A DNA stretch of 64,000 nt from Acidobacteriota bacterium (GTDB taxonomy: Bacteria > Acidobacteriota > Terriglobia > Terriglobales > Acidobacteriaceae): positions 85,156-149,155 of the forward strand of contig QIAN01000107.1 of NCBI GenBank assembly GCA_003225005.1, in the 5' to 3' direction. The position numbers and the translations under genes are program-made. The notes beneath the pieces were generated by a model that saw only the letters and a program-made list of their open reading frames with translations, ran no database searches and was not told the DNA's origin. Below, in pieces: positions 1 to 8,541 of the stretch; position 1 is the stretch's first letter, and each line of letters starts with the position of its first letter.

Positions 1-66
1 CGTCAGGAGCAGGTGCAACGGCTACTGGAGGGTCGTAACAGCAGACAGGCTTATGACATAGCCTGA
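1..66 (+). CDS. C-terminal end of a protein entering from the left edge
   Basis: The first frame is open from base 1 and ends at a TGA at 64-66, giving 21 residues (RQEQVQRLLEGRNSRQAYDIA). The composition (polar, charged, helix-like) suits the tail of a real protein, but there is too little to identify a family. The rest lies outside the window. It could also be a chance open stretch. Confidence 0.3.
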   Translation, partial: RQEQVQRLLEGRNSRQAYDIA

Positions 67-154
67 TTCACACCAGCTTGAGCAAGACCAGACCAGCGCC
101 TCTCGATGCCGAGCGCTACGGTCCGCGTACCACGCCGGTAACGGGAGGAAATGG

Positions 155-937
155 ATGATTCGTAGGTTCGCGATTGTTTGGGCGTTGCTCGCGGCTGCGA
201 CAGCGTACTCTCAGCAAACTCCAGCAGAAGAGCAGCCCCCAACCCAGCAGCCCACAACCCAGCAGCCTGCAACCCAGCAGCCTGCAACCCAGCAGCCTGC
301 AACAGGTCAAGAACCACCAGAAGAAGAGACTGGTAGAAGACGCAAAGTGCGCCCTCACGACTACCTCAATTGGACTTTCAACGTAGGTGTCGGCGTCGGT
401 TGGCCCAGTGGAACGACTCGCACGTATGTAAAGGGAGGCGGCGCTGTCGGCACTGCTGGCGTAGCTCGTGATTTTAGCCGCTATTTTGGGCTGAGAGCGG
501 ACTTTCTCTATGCCAATCTTCCACTCCGCTCTTCCGCCCTTGAGCTGGCTCAGGCGCCAGGGTCCCGCAGCCAAGTCTATGGAATCACCGTCGACCCTAT
601 CATCAACATTCCGGTCACGAAGTTGTACAGTGGATATCTTCTGTTCGGGCCAGGTTTTTATCATCGCTCGGGCAAGCTGGACTCCACCACGGTGGTTCCG
701 GGTTCGTCCTGTAATGGCTTTTTTCAATGGTGGGGATCGTGCTTCAACGGAATTATCCCGCTGAACAGGAGCGTACTCAACTCCAGCCAGAATGAATTGG
801 GGTTTAATTTCGGCGCAGGTGTTGCTCGGAAGATCCGCGGGAATCTCGAGGTCTACGGCGAGTTCCGGTATGAGCACGCCAAGCACATCGGTATTACCAC
901 AGACGTGCGGCCGATCACGATTGGTGTGCGCTGGTGA
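155..937 (+). CDS. outer-membrane beta-barrel protein
   Basis: 260 residues. Residues 1-19 form a signal peptide (basic MIRR, hydrophobic core, cut near AYSQ). Residues about 20-55 are a Pro/Gln/Thr-rich linker made from a 15-bp tandem repeat. From about residue 70 there are alternating aromatic/Gly stretches (NWTFNVGVGVGW, YGEFRYEHAK) and the protein ends in ITIGVRW; a terminal aromatic residue after an amphipathic strand is typical of barrels inserted by BAM. The OmpA/OmpW-like 'outer membrane beta-barrel' class fits, but no precise function can be given. The ATG at 155 is chosen because GGGAGG lies just upstream and the signal peptide begins there. Convergent with the PQQ operon. Confidence 0.8.
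   Translation: MIRRFAIVWALLAAATAYSQQTPAEEQPPTQQPTTQQPATQQPATQQPATGQEPPEEETGRRRKVRPHDYLNWTFNVGVGVGWPSGTTRTYVKGGGAVGTAGVARDFSRYFGLRADFLYANLPLRSSALELAQAPGSRSQVYGITVDPIINIPVTKLYSGYLLFGPGFYHRSGKLDSTTVVPGSSCNGFFQWWGSCFNGIIPLNRSVLNSSQNELGFNFGAGVARKIRGNLEVYGEFRYEHAKHIGITTDVRPITIGVRW
241..300 (+). repeat. 15-bp tandem repeat, four units
   Basis: Four 15-bp units (aacccagcagcctgc and one variant) lie head to tail inside the barrel-protein gene. They encode QPTTQ/QPATQ blocks between the signal peptide and the barrel. Because the unit is a multiple of three, gain or loss of units changes linker length without breaking the frame. Confidence 0.9.
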
Positions 938-948
938 GCGCGGTTGTT

Positions 949-2082
949 TTATTCCGGGTTGGTGCGGTAACTCCACAGTGTGGTGGTTTGCTGCCGCAGT
1001 TGACTGAATGACGCTGCAGACGTGGGCTGCGAGACCGCCGCTCCGGAATTTGCTTCCAGCAGGGCCGCTTCAACGATGTAATGGACCGGCGCCAGCGTGC
1101 ATGCCGGGTCGGTCGCGGTGGCGTCTCCGGTGAGCAGAAGCGCCTGACAGCGGCAGCCGCCAAAATCTTCCGACCGTCGGTCGCAACTGCGGCAGGGCTC
1201 TGGCATCCATTCTTCACCACGAAATCTGCGGAACGAGTCGGATTCCTGCCAGATCCATCCAAGAGTACGTTCGCGTACGTTCTCGAATTCGAGTCCTGGG
1301 ATCACACCAGCGGCATGGCAGGGAAGCGCTTTGCCGGCGGGATCGATCAACATAAGGCGCTGGCCCCATCCGCCCATGCAGGCTTTAGGATATTTCGCGT
1401 AGTAGTCGGGGACGACTGAGTCAATACGGATGCGGCCGGCTAAACGCTTTTCTGCCGCTGCCACAACCTCTACCGCTTTCTCGACTTGCGCCCGAGTCGG
1501 CAAAAGGGCTGCGCGATTCGCCAGCGCCCATCCGTAGTACTGAGTGTGAGCAATCTCCATGCGCTCCGGCTGCAGCTGCTCAATGAAGGCGATCATCTCT
1601 TCGAGGTGGTCGAGGTTCTGACGGTGCACCACCAGGTTTACCGTGAATGCAACTTTGTGCCCGCGAATCGCTCGTGCAATTTCGATTTTGTGGGCGTGTG
1701 CCTTGGCGCCGGCGATCCAGTTTGCCGAGGCTTCCCGAGAATCCTGAAAGCTAAGTTGAATGTGATCGAGTCCCGCTGAAACCAATGCTTGCAAGCGCTC
1801 TTCCGCCAGTCCGATGCCGGATGTGATGAGGTTGGTATACAGTCCAGCCGATCGCGCGGCGCCGATCAGTTCCGTCAAATCTTGTCGCGCCAGCGGCTCG
1901 CCGCCGGTGAAGTGGGCGTGCAGCATTGCCAGCTTGCCCGCCTGCTGAAACACGCGGATCCAGTCCTCAGTTGCGAGCTCCCCCGTCGTGCCAGCCAACT
2001 GCAAGGGATTCGAGCAATAGACGCAGTGGAGCGGGCAGCGGTGAGTGACTTCGGCAATGAGGGCGAGAGGATTGGGAACCAT
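949..2082 (-). CDS. pqqE: PqqE, radical SAM enzyme of PQQ synthesis
   Basis: 377 residues, close to the usual PqqE length. The radical-SAM cluster motif is C16-P-L-H-C20-V-Y-C23. The C-terminal SPASM region carries the expected cysteines (CMGG, LPCHA, EPCRSC, GGCRCQAL). Known role of the family: it forms the Glu-Tyr carbon-carbon crosslink in the PqqA precursor peptide, with PqqD holding the peptide. It is the last gene of the minus-strand pqqBCDE run; only 2 bp separate it from pqqD, so translation is likely coupled. The tail (EANSGAAVSQPTSAASF...) is low-complexity and longer than in compact homologues. Confidence 0.95.
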   Translation of the reverse strand: MVPNPLALIAEVTHRCPLHCVYCSNPLQLAGTTGELATEDWIRVFQQAGKLAMLHAHFTGGEPLARQDLTELIGAARSAGLYTNLITSGIGLAEERLQALVSAGLDHIQLSFQDSREASANWIAGAKAHAHKIEIARAIRGHKVAFTVNLVVHRQNLDHLEEMIAFIEQLQPERMEIAHTQYYGWALANRAALLPTRAQVEKAVEVVAAAEKRLAGRIRIDSVVPDYYAKYPKACMGGWGQRLMLIDPAGKALPCHAAGVIPGLEFENVRERTLGWIWQESDSFRRFRGEEWMPEPCRSCDRRSEDFGGCRCQALLLTGDATATDPACTLAPVHYIVEAALLEANSGAAVSQPTSAASFSQLRQQTTTLWSYRTNPE

Positions 2083-2084
2083 GT

Positions 2085-2360
2085 TCAGTAATCGACGATC
2101 CGCTTCTGCCTGAGCTGCTCCAGAAATTTTCCAATGTCGTCGCGAATCTTGGCCGGATCGGCGTCGCCGAACTGAGTCTGCAATTCTGTGATGATCTGGC
2201 CGAAGGTGCGTTGGCCGTCGCAGCGTTCCAGCACCTGCCGGCCTGTACCTTGGAGCTTAATGGCTCCTTCAGGAAACAGGATCACACGGTTTTCTTCGCT
2301 GCCGCCCCATCGGCAGCCGGCAGCCAATCGCGGCTGGCGCAAATCCTCCGGAGGAGGCAT
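2085..2360 (-). CDS. pqqD: PqqD, PqqA-peptide chaperone
   Basis: 91 residues, the normal size for PqqD. It has the RiPP recognition element pattern of the family: the core ENRVILFPEGAIKLQGTG followed by a small winged helix and the end segment FLEQLRQKRIVDY. PqqD binds the precursor peptide and presents it to PqqE. One base separates its ATG from the pqqC stop and two bases separate its stop from pqqE, so the genes are almost certainly cotranslated. The N-terminus (MPPPEDLRQPRLAAGCRWG) is typical. Confidence 0.95.
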   Translation of the reverse strand: MPPPEDLRQPRLAAGCRWGGSEENRVILFPEGAIKLQGTGRQVLERCDGQRTFGQIITELQTQFGDADPAKIRDDIGKFLEQLRQKRIVDY

Positions 2361-2361
2361 G

Positions 2362-3156
2362 TCAGGCCTTCTCCTCTTCTTTTACTTTGATGCAAAATGC
2401 TCCCGGTGGCGGCCATCCCGGCTCAACGTAGGCGAAATACAGCGCGTCGAGTTGTGCCCACAAGATGTCGCACTTATCGCGCAGCGCTTGTATGGCGAGT
2501 TCCTGCTCGACTCGGGTCTTGGCGTTCTCGTGCACGAATGCCACGGCGAATTGAGCGTCTTCCGGCGCCTGCGTCAGACGCACCTGGAAATAATCCAATC
2601 CGCCAGCAAGCCACGGATAGTGCTGGCGAAGTTTCTCCATGCGCAACGAGATCAAGTCGCGGGAAAACAGCTCGGTCAGCGAAGAGGCCACGGCTTCGAG
2701 CAGCGAGCGGCTTCGCACCATGTTGAGATATTCATTCACGGCGAAGCGCGTAGCTGGAAGGGTACCCTTTCCCGCGCGAACCTCTTTCGGGTCGAGACCG
2801 GTTGCTTCGGCAAGTTTCAGCCAACGTTTAATGCCGCCTTCGCTATGGACGTCGCCATCATGGTCGATCACACGCTTGCGCCAGGCGCGCCGGAAAGCGG
2901 GATCAGGGCCGCGCGAAAGGATAATCGAGTCTTTGATGGGGATGATGCTTTGGTAGTAGTAGCGGTTCAGGGCCCAGGCTTGCAGTTGTCCGCGGCTGAG
3001 ACGCCCTTCGTGCATCATCAGGTGGAATGGATGCTTGTGGTGATAGCGTTCCTCACCCACGGCCCGGAGACGGGAACGTAGCTCGTCGAGTGTGATCAGC
3101 CCGTCGTCGTTCGAAGTCGCCATCGGCTTCGCCGTGTCTATAGCTCGAACTGCCAT
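2362..3156 (-). CDS. pqqC: PqqC, pyrroloquinoline-quinone synthase
   Basis: 264 residues; PqqC proteins are about 240-260. Recognisable blocks include RYHHKHPFHLMMHEG, the helix ALNRYYYQSIIPIKD, the HDGDVHSEGGIKRWLKLAEATG region and the C-terminal FAYVEPGWPPPGAF. The enzyme is a cofactorless oxidase that performs the final ring closure and eight-electron oxidation to PQQ. The start at 3156 overlaps the end of pqqB by 19 bp; a later start at residue 12 (MATSNDDG) would leave the overlap very small and is also possible. Confidence 0.95.
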   Translation of the reverse strand: MAVRAIDTAKPMATSNDDGLITLDELRSRLRAVGEERYHHKHPFHLMMHEGRLSRGQLQAWALNRYYYQSIIPIKDSIILSRGPDPAFRRAWRKRVIDHDGDVHSEGGIKRWLKLAEATGLDPKEVRAGKGTLPATRFAVNEYLNMVRSRSLLEAVASSLTELFSRDLISLRMEKLRQHYPWLAGGLDYFQVRLTQAPEDAQFAVAFVHENAKTRVEQELAIQALRDKCDILWAQLDALYFAYVEPGWPPPGAFCIKVKEEEKA

Positions 3157-4067
3157 CCGTCCTCCGCGATCTCCCAGCCCGCCTCGCGCACCTGGCGATG
3201 CTGTGCACTCGCCTCATCCAGCATGGGATTCGTGTTGTTGACGTGCACATAGATTTTACGCGGATGGCTTAACCCCGCCAACTTGCTTAGGCTGCCTTCG
3301 TTACCGGAGACGGGGATGTGGCCCATCTGGCGAGCGCTTTGCCCGCTGCCCTGGATGCGAATCAGTTCGTCGTCACTCCACAAAGCACCGTCGAACAGGA
3401 GTAAATCCGCTGATGCGATTTCCTTGAGAAGCGGGTCATCCACCTGCGGCACAGCCGGCATGTAGGCGAGCTTCGCGCCTGAGAGAGATTCAACCATCAG
3501 GCCCAAGGAAGATTCTCCCACAACCAGGTCCGATTGACGATTCTGCGCGACGTACGCGGGATAGTGGTTTCCGAGTGACAACGTCCGACAAAGCACGCCG
3601 GAGTCTTCGCCGTCTGCATTGCGAAGTGAGAATTGTTCTCGCGGGGCAAAGTTAGTCCACTGGGTCTGATTCGGTACGCGCTGCAACATGGCGAACATGG
3701 AGTTGTCATCGCGGAGGATGCGCCGGACGGACGAGGTTGAATAAATGCGCAGCGGTTGCAATTCGCGCAACAGCAGCAAACCGAGCACATGGTCGATGTC
3801 TGCGTTTAGGAGAACTGCTCCGGAGATGGGCGATTGGCGAACTCCGTCGCGCGGATGCAGCTCAGGCGTGGCTTCAATTTGCGGGCGCAGGTCAGGGGAT
3901 GCTCCCAGCAAAAACCAAGACTGGCCGTCTTGAGTGATCGCCACTTGAGTCTGGGTGCGCGCTTTACCGCGAAGGCTTCCGGCTCGCAGGCCGCGGCAGT
4001 GGGCACAGCCGCAATTCCACTGCGGAAATCCGCCGCCCGCGGCTGAGCCGAGAATCTTAATGAGCAT
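3138..4067 (-). CDS. pqqB: PqqB, metallo-beta-lactamase-fold PQQ hydroxylase
   Basis: 309 residues, standard for PqqB. It opens with the family signature MLIKILGSAAGGGFPQWNC, followed by CAHCRG and LLNADIDHVLGLL, the degenerate metal-site segment of this MBL-fold branch. Later blocks such as GHIPVSGNEGSL and YVHVNNTNPML are also typical. Known role: hydroxylation of the tyrosine part of the crosslinked intermediate. First recognisable gene of the operon. In the 640 bp upstream I see no short ORF with the PqqA Glu-x3-Tyr motif, so the precursor gene is missing here or lies elsewhere. Confidence 0.95.
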   Translation of the reverse strand: MLIKILGSAAGGGFPQWNCGCAHCRGLRAGSLRGKARTQTQVAITQDGQSWFLLGASPDLRPQIEATPELHPRDGVRQSPISGAVLLNADIDHVLGLLLLRELQPLRIYSTSSVRRILRDDNSMFAMLQRVPNQTQWTNFAPREQFSLRNADGEDSGVLCRTLSLGNHYPAYVAQNRQSDLVVGESSLGLMVESLSGAKLAYMPAVPQVDDPLLKEIASADLLLFDGALWSDDELIRIQGSGQSARQMGHIPVSGNEGSLSKLAGLSHPRKIYVHVNNTNPMLDEASAQHRQVREAGWEIAEDGWQFEL

Positions 4068-4706
4068 ATAGGAAGTTTACCGTAACGATCCTCGTTCCGA
4101 TTTGGATCGACGCTTCGCTCCCCGACACTTCCGTGTAGCCTCAAGTTCTACTTCCCGTTCGAAGCTGGGGCGCACAACGGGGAGAGTGGATGAGACGGCA
4201 GACTTCGGTTTTCAGCTTGATTATGCCGCCTGGGCTATGAAGGGGCTACCGTGGGCTCGGTGATCCACTTCCCGGTGGCACAAAGTGGTTGACCTCGGGC
4301 TGCTGGTAACTGCCGGCTTTGCGCACCACATGACAGAACTTGCATACTTTTTCCGAAGCGGCCTCAGAAACTGTGAAAATCTCTGCAACCAGACGGGGGT
4401 TTCTCTCCTGCCGCGATCTTTTTGCTTGCATTGGCGACGTTTCACGTTAGATACTGCGGATCGTCCCCTGTAACCGATTTCAGCCCTTCCCCCACCCTCC
4501 CCATTTGACGGTATCAGCGATTTCAAGTAAAAGTGCCTTCCCAAGATTCCTTGCTCTCGACGATGAGTTTGATTGCTGCTCACGCAAATCTTGGGTCGCT
4601 TGTTTGAAAAAAATTGAATGGTGTGCCGGGGCTAGAGATTAGCCTTTGAGAAGTTGGCTCAACGCAGTGGAGACAGCAGAGATGACGTGCTCTTTATAAT
4701 GTAATT
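4068..4706. other. 639-bp gap between pqqB and the PilZ gene; no confident gene
   Basis: I read both strands. Minus-strand open frames of 61 and 120 codons overlap here, but neither resembles a known family and neither has a clear ribosome-binding site. The 61-codon frame has a CKFCH pair, which is not enough to call a zinc protein. No PqqA-like peptide was found. The pqq promoter must lie here, but I could not place a convincing -35/-10 pair. Confidence 0.5.
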
Positions 4707-5036
4707 TTACCCCTCCCCCACGGCCACTGCGCAGTGGAGCACGTCGATATCCCACAACTTAATCTCCGCCGACAGATTCTCGATTCCGATTTCTCCCTGC
4801 ATGGGAGTGCCGGTCTTGCCGCACCAGACTATGCGAAATTGAGCTTTCGTTCCTTCATATTGCACATCGACGGTGTCCCCGGGTTTTAGCTGGGCATCGA
4901 CGGCCTGCAGGGTAGCACCGCGGCCGCTGATGGTTCGCAAGCTGGCGGCCTGCGTAAAGGGGCGGGAATGGACATCCAAGCCCCATATTCGTACGGGCAA
5001 GTCTACGAACACGCGCTGTTGGCGACGCCGATCCAT
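4707..5036 (-). CDS. PilZ-like domain protein
   Basis: 109 residues. It starts MDRRRQQRVFVDLPVRIWGLD, which matches the RxxxR plus strand start of PilZ-type domains, and continues with AASLRTISGRGATLQ and a GDTVDVQYEG strand. PilZ domains bind cyclic di-GMP in many bacteria. Here the usual second motif (D/NxSxxG) is represented only by TISGRG, so binding is uncertain. It stands alone between pqqB and the fmdB pseudogene. A role in c-di-GMP-dependent surface behaviour is an inference from the fold only. Confidence 0.75.
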   Translation of the reverse strand: MDRRRQQRVFVDLPVRIWGLDVHSRPFTQAASLRTISGRGATLQAVDAQLKPGDTVDVQYEGTKAQFRIVWCGKTGTPMQGEIGIENLSAEIKLWDIDVLHCAVAVGEG

Positions 5037-5260
5037 GGCTGCTCCTTGGGCGTTCTTTGGAAATCGTAGGCTCGCCTGACCGGAAGAGATAGGTAACAGC
5101 CGTCACTGAACTGAGGTGTCGAAAGTTTGGATGGGTCTGCTCAATCGCCACGTGGCGAACGTGGGCAATACTCAATCATGTCAGCGGTTTAGCGATTTCG
5201 GATTGATTTTGTGGAGTGCGCACGGCATTTCTAGGCCACGCGCGCGGAGATGCTGCTCAG

Positions 5261-5494
5261 TTAGTCCAAGTCCCCAACTGAACATGCTCCGGGCCCCCGC
5301 GGGTCGCCGCAAGAGCCGCAGGCACCGACCGAAGGCGCCGTCGTCGCCGGGGCTTTGGTGGAAACCGCAAACCGCGATAGCCGCGCATCGAGCTTGATCC
5401 CGTGGCAATTTGGGCATTCCGCTTTTTGGCTGCCGTAGATCAGGACTTCAAACTAGCGATGACACTCTTTACAGACGTATTCAAAAATAGGCAT
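5261..5494 (-). pseudogene. FmdB-family zinc-ribbon protein interrupted by an amber codon
   Basis: Reading the minus strand from ATG 5494 gives MPIFEYVCKECHR, then TAG at 5455-5453, then in the same frame FEVLIYGSQKAECPNC and a C-terminus with ACGSCGDPRGPGACS before TAA at 5261. The start, the two CxxC pairs (C8/C11 and C28/C31, counting the stop as 14) and the CGSCG tail are those of the small FmdB/zinc-ribbon regulators. A CAG (Gln) to TAG change would explain the stop. No frameshift is needed and both halves are well conserved, so the lesion is recent, a sequencing error, or read through. Function in this family is poorly known. Confidence 0.8.
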
Positions 5495-5567
5495 CGTTAT
5501 CGCTCCGGCGCCACGGTGTTTTCCGGCTAATCACTAAACAACCTGCTTCCTCAATTAGAATCAATCT

Positions 5568-6635
5568 GTGGGAACTTTGCAAACTCCGCAGTCGGCAGGG
5601 AGGACATCCGACTCTGAGAAGTCCTTTCCGGATGACCGGGGGGTGTTGTCCGTCCGCCCGGGTTTTGAACCGCGGCGATGGTTGCGGGGCGGCCATGTAC
5701 AGACCCTTGCCAGCTTTTTTCTGCAGCGGCGAATTCATTTGCCACCCCCCGAACGGCGATTGATCGAGGTCGAATCCGGCATCGGCGTCCTTTGCCTGTG
5801 TCACTGGCAGAGCGATCGCCGCAACGCGCCGACGCTCATTGTGGTGCATGGCCTGGAAGGATCGGCAGACTCGCAATACATGCTGGGAGTAACCAGGAAT
5901 GGCTTGGCTGCAGGCATGAACGTGGTGCGTATGAACCAGCGCAACTGCGGCGGCATGGATCATCATGCAGCCACACTTTATAACTCAAGCCTTTCGGCGG
6001 ATGTGGCCGCGGTGGCTCGCAACGTGGTGGAGCGTGACGGTGTTTCGCAATTTGCCCTGGTTGGCTTTTCCATGGGCGGAAATCTGGTCTTGAAACTGGC
6101 AGGGGAGTGGGGCAGGGAAGGCCCGAAACAATTCCGTGCGGTAGCGGCGGTTTGCCCTGCGATGGATCTCGCGGCTTCGGCAGACGCGTTGCATGCACCC
6201 GCGAATCGCCTTTACGAATACTATTTCCTCATGCAGTTGTTCCGCCGTTTCCGCCGCAAGGTGCGTTTGTTTCCCCATCGCTTCGAGGTTTCACGCCTGC
6301 AGGGAGTGGCCAGCCTGCGTGGCTTCGATGACCGAGTTACAGCGTTCTATTGTGGATTCTCCGATGCGACGGATTATTACGCCCGTGCGGCCGCTGCCAA
6401 TGTGGTAGATCGGATTAGCGTGCCAGCGCTGATCATTCACGCCGCGAACGATCCTTTCATCCGAGTGTCGCCTGAGACACGGAAGAAAGTCCTTGCCAAT
6501 CCCAATATCACTTACATTGAAACCGCAGACGGAGGTCATTGCGCGTTTCTGGGACAAATCAATGGCGGGACGCGGGACGACGGCCGCTGGGCAGAGCACG
6601 AGGTGGTCGAGTTTGTGAAGCAACGCGCTGCCTGA
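5568..6635 (+). CDS. YheT-like alpha/beta hydrolase
   Basis: 355 residues from a GTG start. The early motif LRGGHVQTLASFF is diagnostic of the YheT/ABHD esterase branch. The nucleophile elbow is GFSMGGN, the oxyanion region is VVHGLEGSADS, and the acid and base of the triad are likely in HAANDPFI and DGGHCAFLG. Substrates of bacterial YheT are not well defined; medium-chain or lipid esters are often suggested. It runs divergently from the fmdB pseudogene. The N-terminal 30 residues are not conserved in kind and an internal start is possible, though no internal start codon lies just before the conserved block. Confidence 0.88.
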   Translation: MGTLQTPQSAGRTSDSEKSFPDDRGVLSVRPGFEPRRWLRGGHVQTLASFFLQRRIHLPPPERRLIEVESGIGVLCLCHWQSDRRNAPTLIVVHGLEGSADSQYMLGVTRNGLAAGMNVVRMNQRNCGGMDHHAATLYNSSLSADVAAVARNVVERDGVSQFALVGFSMGGNLVLKLAGEWGREGPKQFRAVAAVCPAMDLAASADALHAPANRLYEYYFLMQLFRRFRRKVRLFPHRFEVSRLQGVASLRGFDDRVTAFYCGFSDATDYYARAAAANVVDRISVPALIIHAANDPFIRVSPETRKKVLANPNITYIETADGGHCAFLGQINGGTRDDGRWAEHEVVEFVKQRAA

Positions 6636-6673
6636 AGAACTCTTCCATCAGGTGGCAACAACTTCAGGCAGCC

Positions 6674-7813
6674 TCAGCTTGCTCGGGCTGGATTGCGTCG
6701 CAACCAACCCAATATCTCAGGGCCGCGACCTTTCCATCTGGTTCGAAGGAAGGCGAGGGCCAACATTGCCAGGAAGATCTGCAGCAAGCCCAGCGATGCA
6801 GTGCCAATGCTGCATGCACGCTTGGGTAGGATGGAAAGGCGCCCGTAAACAAACTCAAGGTGCACCCAGTAAACCAGCAGAGAAGCTTGTCCTAGCTGAA
6901 TCAGAGGGCTGAAGCCCCACTGCCCCGCGCCCCAGCGACACCAGGCATAACTTCCCGCCAGGATTATTAACAACATACCCAAACGAATTAGAAGGAAACT
7001 CGGACTCGTGTGCCAGAAGTCATCGACGGCGTAGAACCGCCAGGGTTGCAAGTGCCACCAGTGTGCGGCTTCAGTAAGGACGATTCCCCCGACTCCCACG
7101 GAGAGAAATATCCATGGTTCGCGGCTCCGGGCCCAGTCGCTTTGCAAGATCAATCCGATCGCGAGTCCCGCGAACGCAAATGCAGCCCAGGGAAAAATGG
7201 GAAACAGCCAGGCTTGCGGAGATCCCAGATTATGAACTCCGTTGATGTAAGACTCGATCGGCCAAGGCAGCCAGCGTGGACGCCACGTGGTCCATAGCGG
7301 GGGAGTGAGCAGAGAGACGAGCAGCGTTGTTCCCGCGGCAGCAAGTACAAGTGCGGTCTGCCTCCTGCGTCCGCGGTTCAACGACAGAATCAACCAGCAC
7401 AGCAACCCCATCAGCATCATGGATACTCCGATGGTGTTGAGAACATCCACGCGAAGTAGGTCGCTCCACGGCGCCCATCCCCAGGCAATGAGAAATTCCT
7501 GCAAGCGGAAGAGCAGGCCTAGGACGAAAATCTCGGCACCGCGACGAACGATAGTGTGAGCAATCTGTGCCGGAGATAGACCTTTGCGCCACAACTTTTC
7601 AGTCACCAGCGCAAAGGAGATTCCCGCCAGAAAAAGAAAGAGTGGAGCCGGAAACGTTCCACCCAGTTGCGAGTACATGAAAAACTTACTCGGGCGCGCT
7701 CCGGGACTCAACCAGGAGTCATAGCAGTGAGTCTGAAACATCAGGACGCAGGCAAGTCCGCGCATCCAATCAATGTAGGAGAGGCGAGATGGAGCAGCGG
7801 CCGCCGTGGGCAT
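6674..7813 (-). CDS. DUF1624 / HGSNAT-like membrane acyltransferase
   Basis: 379 residues with about 10 hydrophobic spans. The first block RLSYIDWMRGLACVLMFQTH and the FLFLAGISFAL helix match the catalytic domain shared by DUF1624 proteins and heparan-alpha-glucosaminide N-acetyltransferase. In that family a membrane histidine carries the acetyl group; the H in MFQTHCYD is the likely equivalent. The bacterial substrate is unknown, probably a sugar or cell-envelope glycan. It converges on the YheT-like gene and stands alone. Confidence 0.78.
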   Translation of the reverse strand: MPTAAAAPSRLSYIDWMRGLACVLMFQTHCYDSWLSPGARPSKFFMYSQLGGTFPAPLFLFLAGISFALVTEKLWRKGLSPAQIAHTIVRRGAEIFVLGLLFRLQEFLIAWGWAPWSDLLRVDVLNTIGVSMMLMGLLCWLILSLNRGRRRQTALVLAAAGTTLLVSLLTPPLWTTWRPRWLPWPIESYINGVHNLGSPQAWLFPIFPWAAFAFAGLAIGLILQSDWARSREPWIFLSVGVGGIVLTEAAHWWHLQPWRFYAVDDFWHTSPSFLLIRLGMLLIILAGSYAWCRWGAGQWGFSPLIQLGQASLLVYWVHLEFVYGRLSILPKRACSIGTASLGLLQIFLAMLALAFLRTRWKGRGPEILGWLRRNPARAS

Positions 7814-7956
7814 GGGTCGCCGAGAGAATTCGGCATCGGCAGTATACGGCAGCGATCTGAATCGGTTGATCGTAATTCGAGTAATCGTAAGACCCGATGC
7901 CTACGCAGAGCCAACGGTCTAAGCGATGCTAGTAGGACCTGTAAACGGAGGTTAGG

Positions 7957-8379
7957 CTCAATTCGAGACGGAGTCCACGCAGTCCTCTCGATGTGCGTCG
8001 AGGGCAAGGAGCCTGGTGACCAGGTGTTCACACGGGAAGATGGCAAGCTCATCGGCGACTGTCGAAAAACTGGTACAAGATGTGCTGCAATGTTGGCCTC
8101 GGCAGGATGGCGTGTCGCGTCTGTGATCGAACTGTGACGGGAGACAATTGTGAGTGCGGCCGTAGCAGCCTGCACTACGTCGGCCTCTTGATACACGATC
8201 TCCGGCGAACAAAATGCCGGAATCTACGGCGTCTGGGTGTGGACGAGAAAACGATTATGAAGATCGGCGGCTGGAAGACAAGGTCGGTGTTTGATCGCTA
8301 CAATATCGTGAATGAGAAAGACCTCGCGGACAGCAAAGCTGGATCAGAAGGCACAGCAGCGAAAACTACGGCACAGTAG
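7957..8379 (+). pseudogene. tyrosine recombinase (phage integrase) remnant
   Basis: Only the C-terminal half of a tyrosine recombinase remains. Frame one gives [20 protein letters not shown] and [13 protein letters not shown]; after a run of five A residues (8061-8065) the reading continues in another frame with [18 protein letters not shown], then [18 protein letters not shown] and [23 protein letters not shown] and [12 protein letters not shown] are the catalytic His/Arg and Tyr boxes. Loss of one A restores nothing; a sixth A would rejoin the frames. The 5' part with the first Arg box is absent, so this cannot be active. It points toward the tRNA-Arg gene 85 bp away, a classic attachment-site arrangement. 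Confidence 0.85.
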
Positions 8380-8464
8380 TGGCACAGTACCCTCGAAATC
8401 CAGCATGAAGGACGAGAGCAGCAGCGTGAATTAGCCTAGCCAAATTAATAGCTTGCCTTGAAAT

Positions 8465-8541
8465 GGGCGCGTAGCTCAAACGGATAGAGCACCGGATTTC
8501 TAATCCGGTGGTTGCAGGTTCGATTCCTGCCGCGCCTACCA
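8465..8541 (+). tRNA. tRNA-Arg (anticodon TCT)
   Basis: A complete cloverleaf of 77 nt. Acceptor stem GGGCGCG pairs with CGCGCCT (one G-T pair), D stem GCTC/GAGC, anticodon stem CCGGA/TCCGG with loop TTTCTAA giving anticodon TCT, T stem GCAGG/CCTGC with loop TTCGATT. The discriminator is A and the CCA end is encoded (8539-8541). It reads AGA codons. The integrase remnant lies just upstream, so the gene may be an old integration target. Confidence 0.97.

Noticed and set aside
116..976. 286-codon minus-strand ORF over the barrel-protein gene
   Set aside because: It is the antisense shadow of the tandem repeat and barrel; no start signal and no family resemblance.
4246..4431. 61-codon minus-strand ORF upstream of pqqB as a pqqA candidate
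   Set aside because: It lacks the Glu-x3-Tyr core and is far longer than the 20-30 residues of PqqA; no ribosome site.
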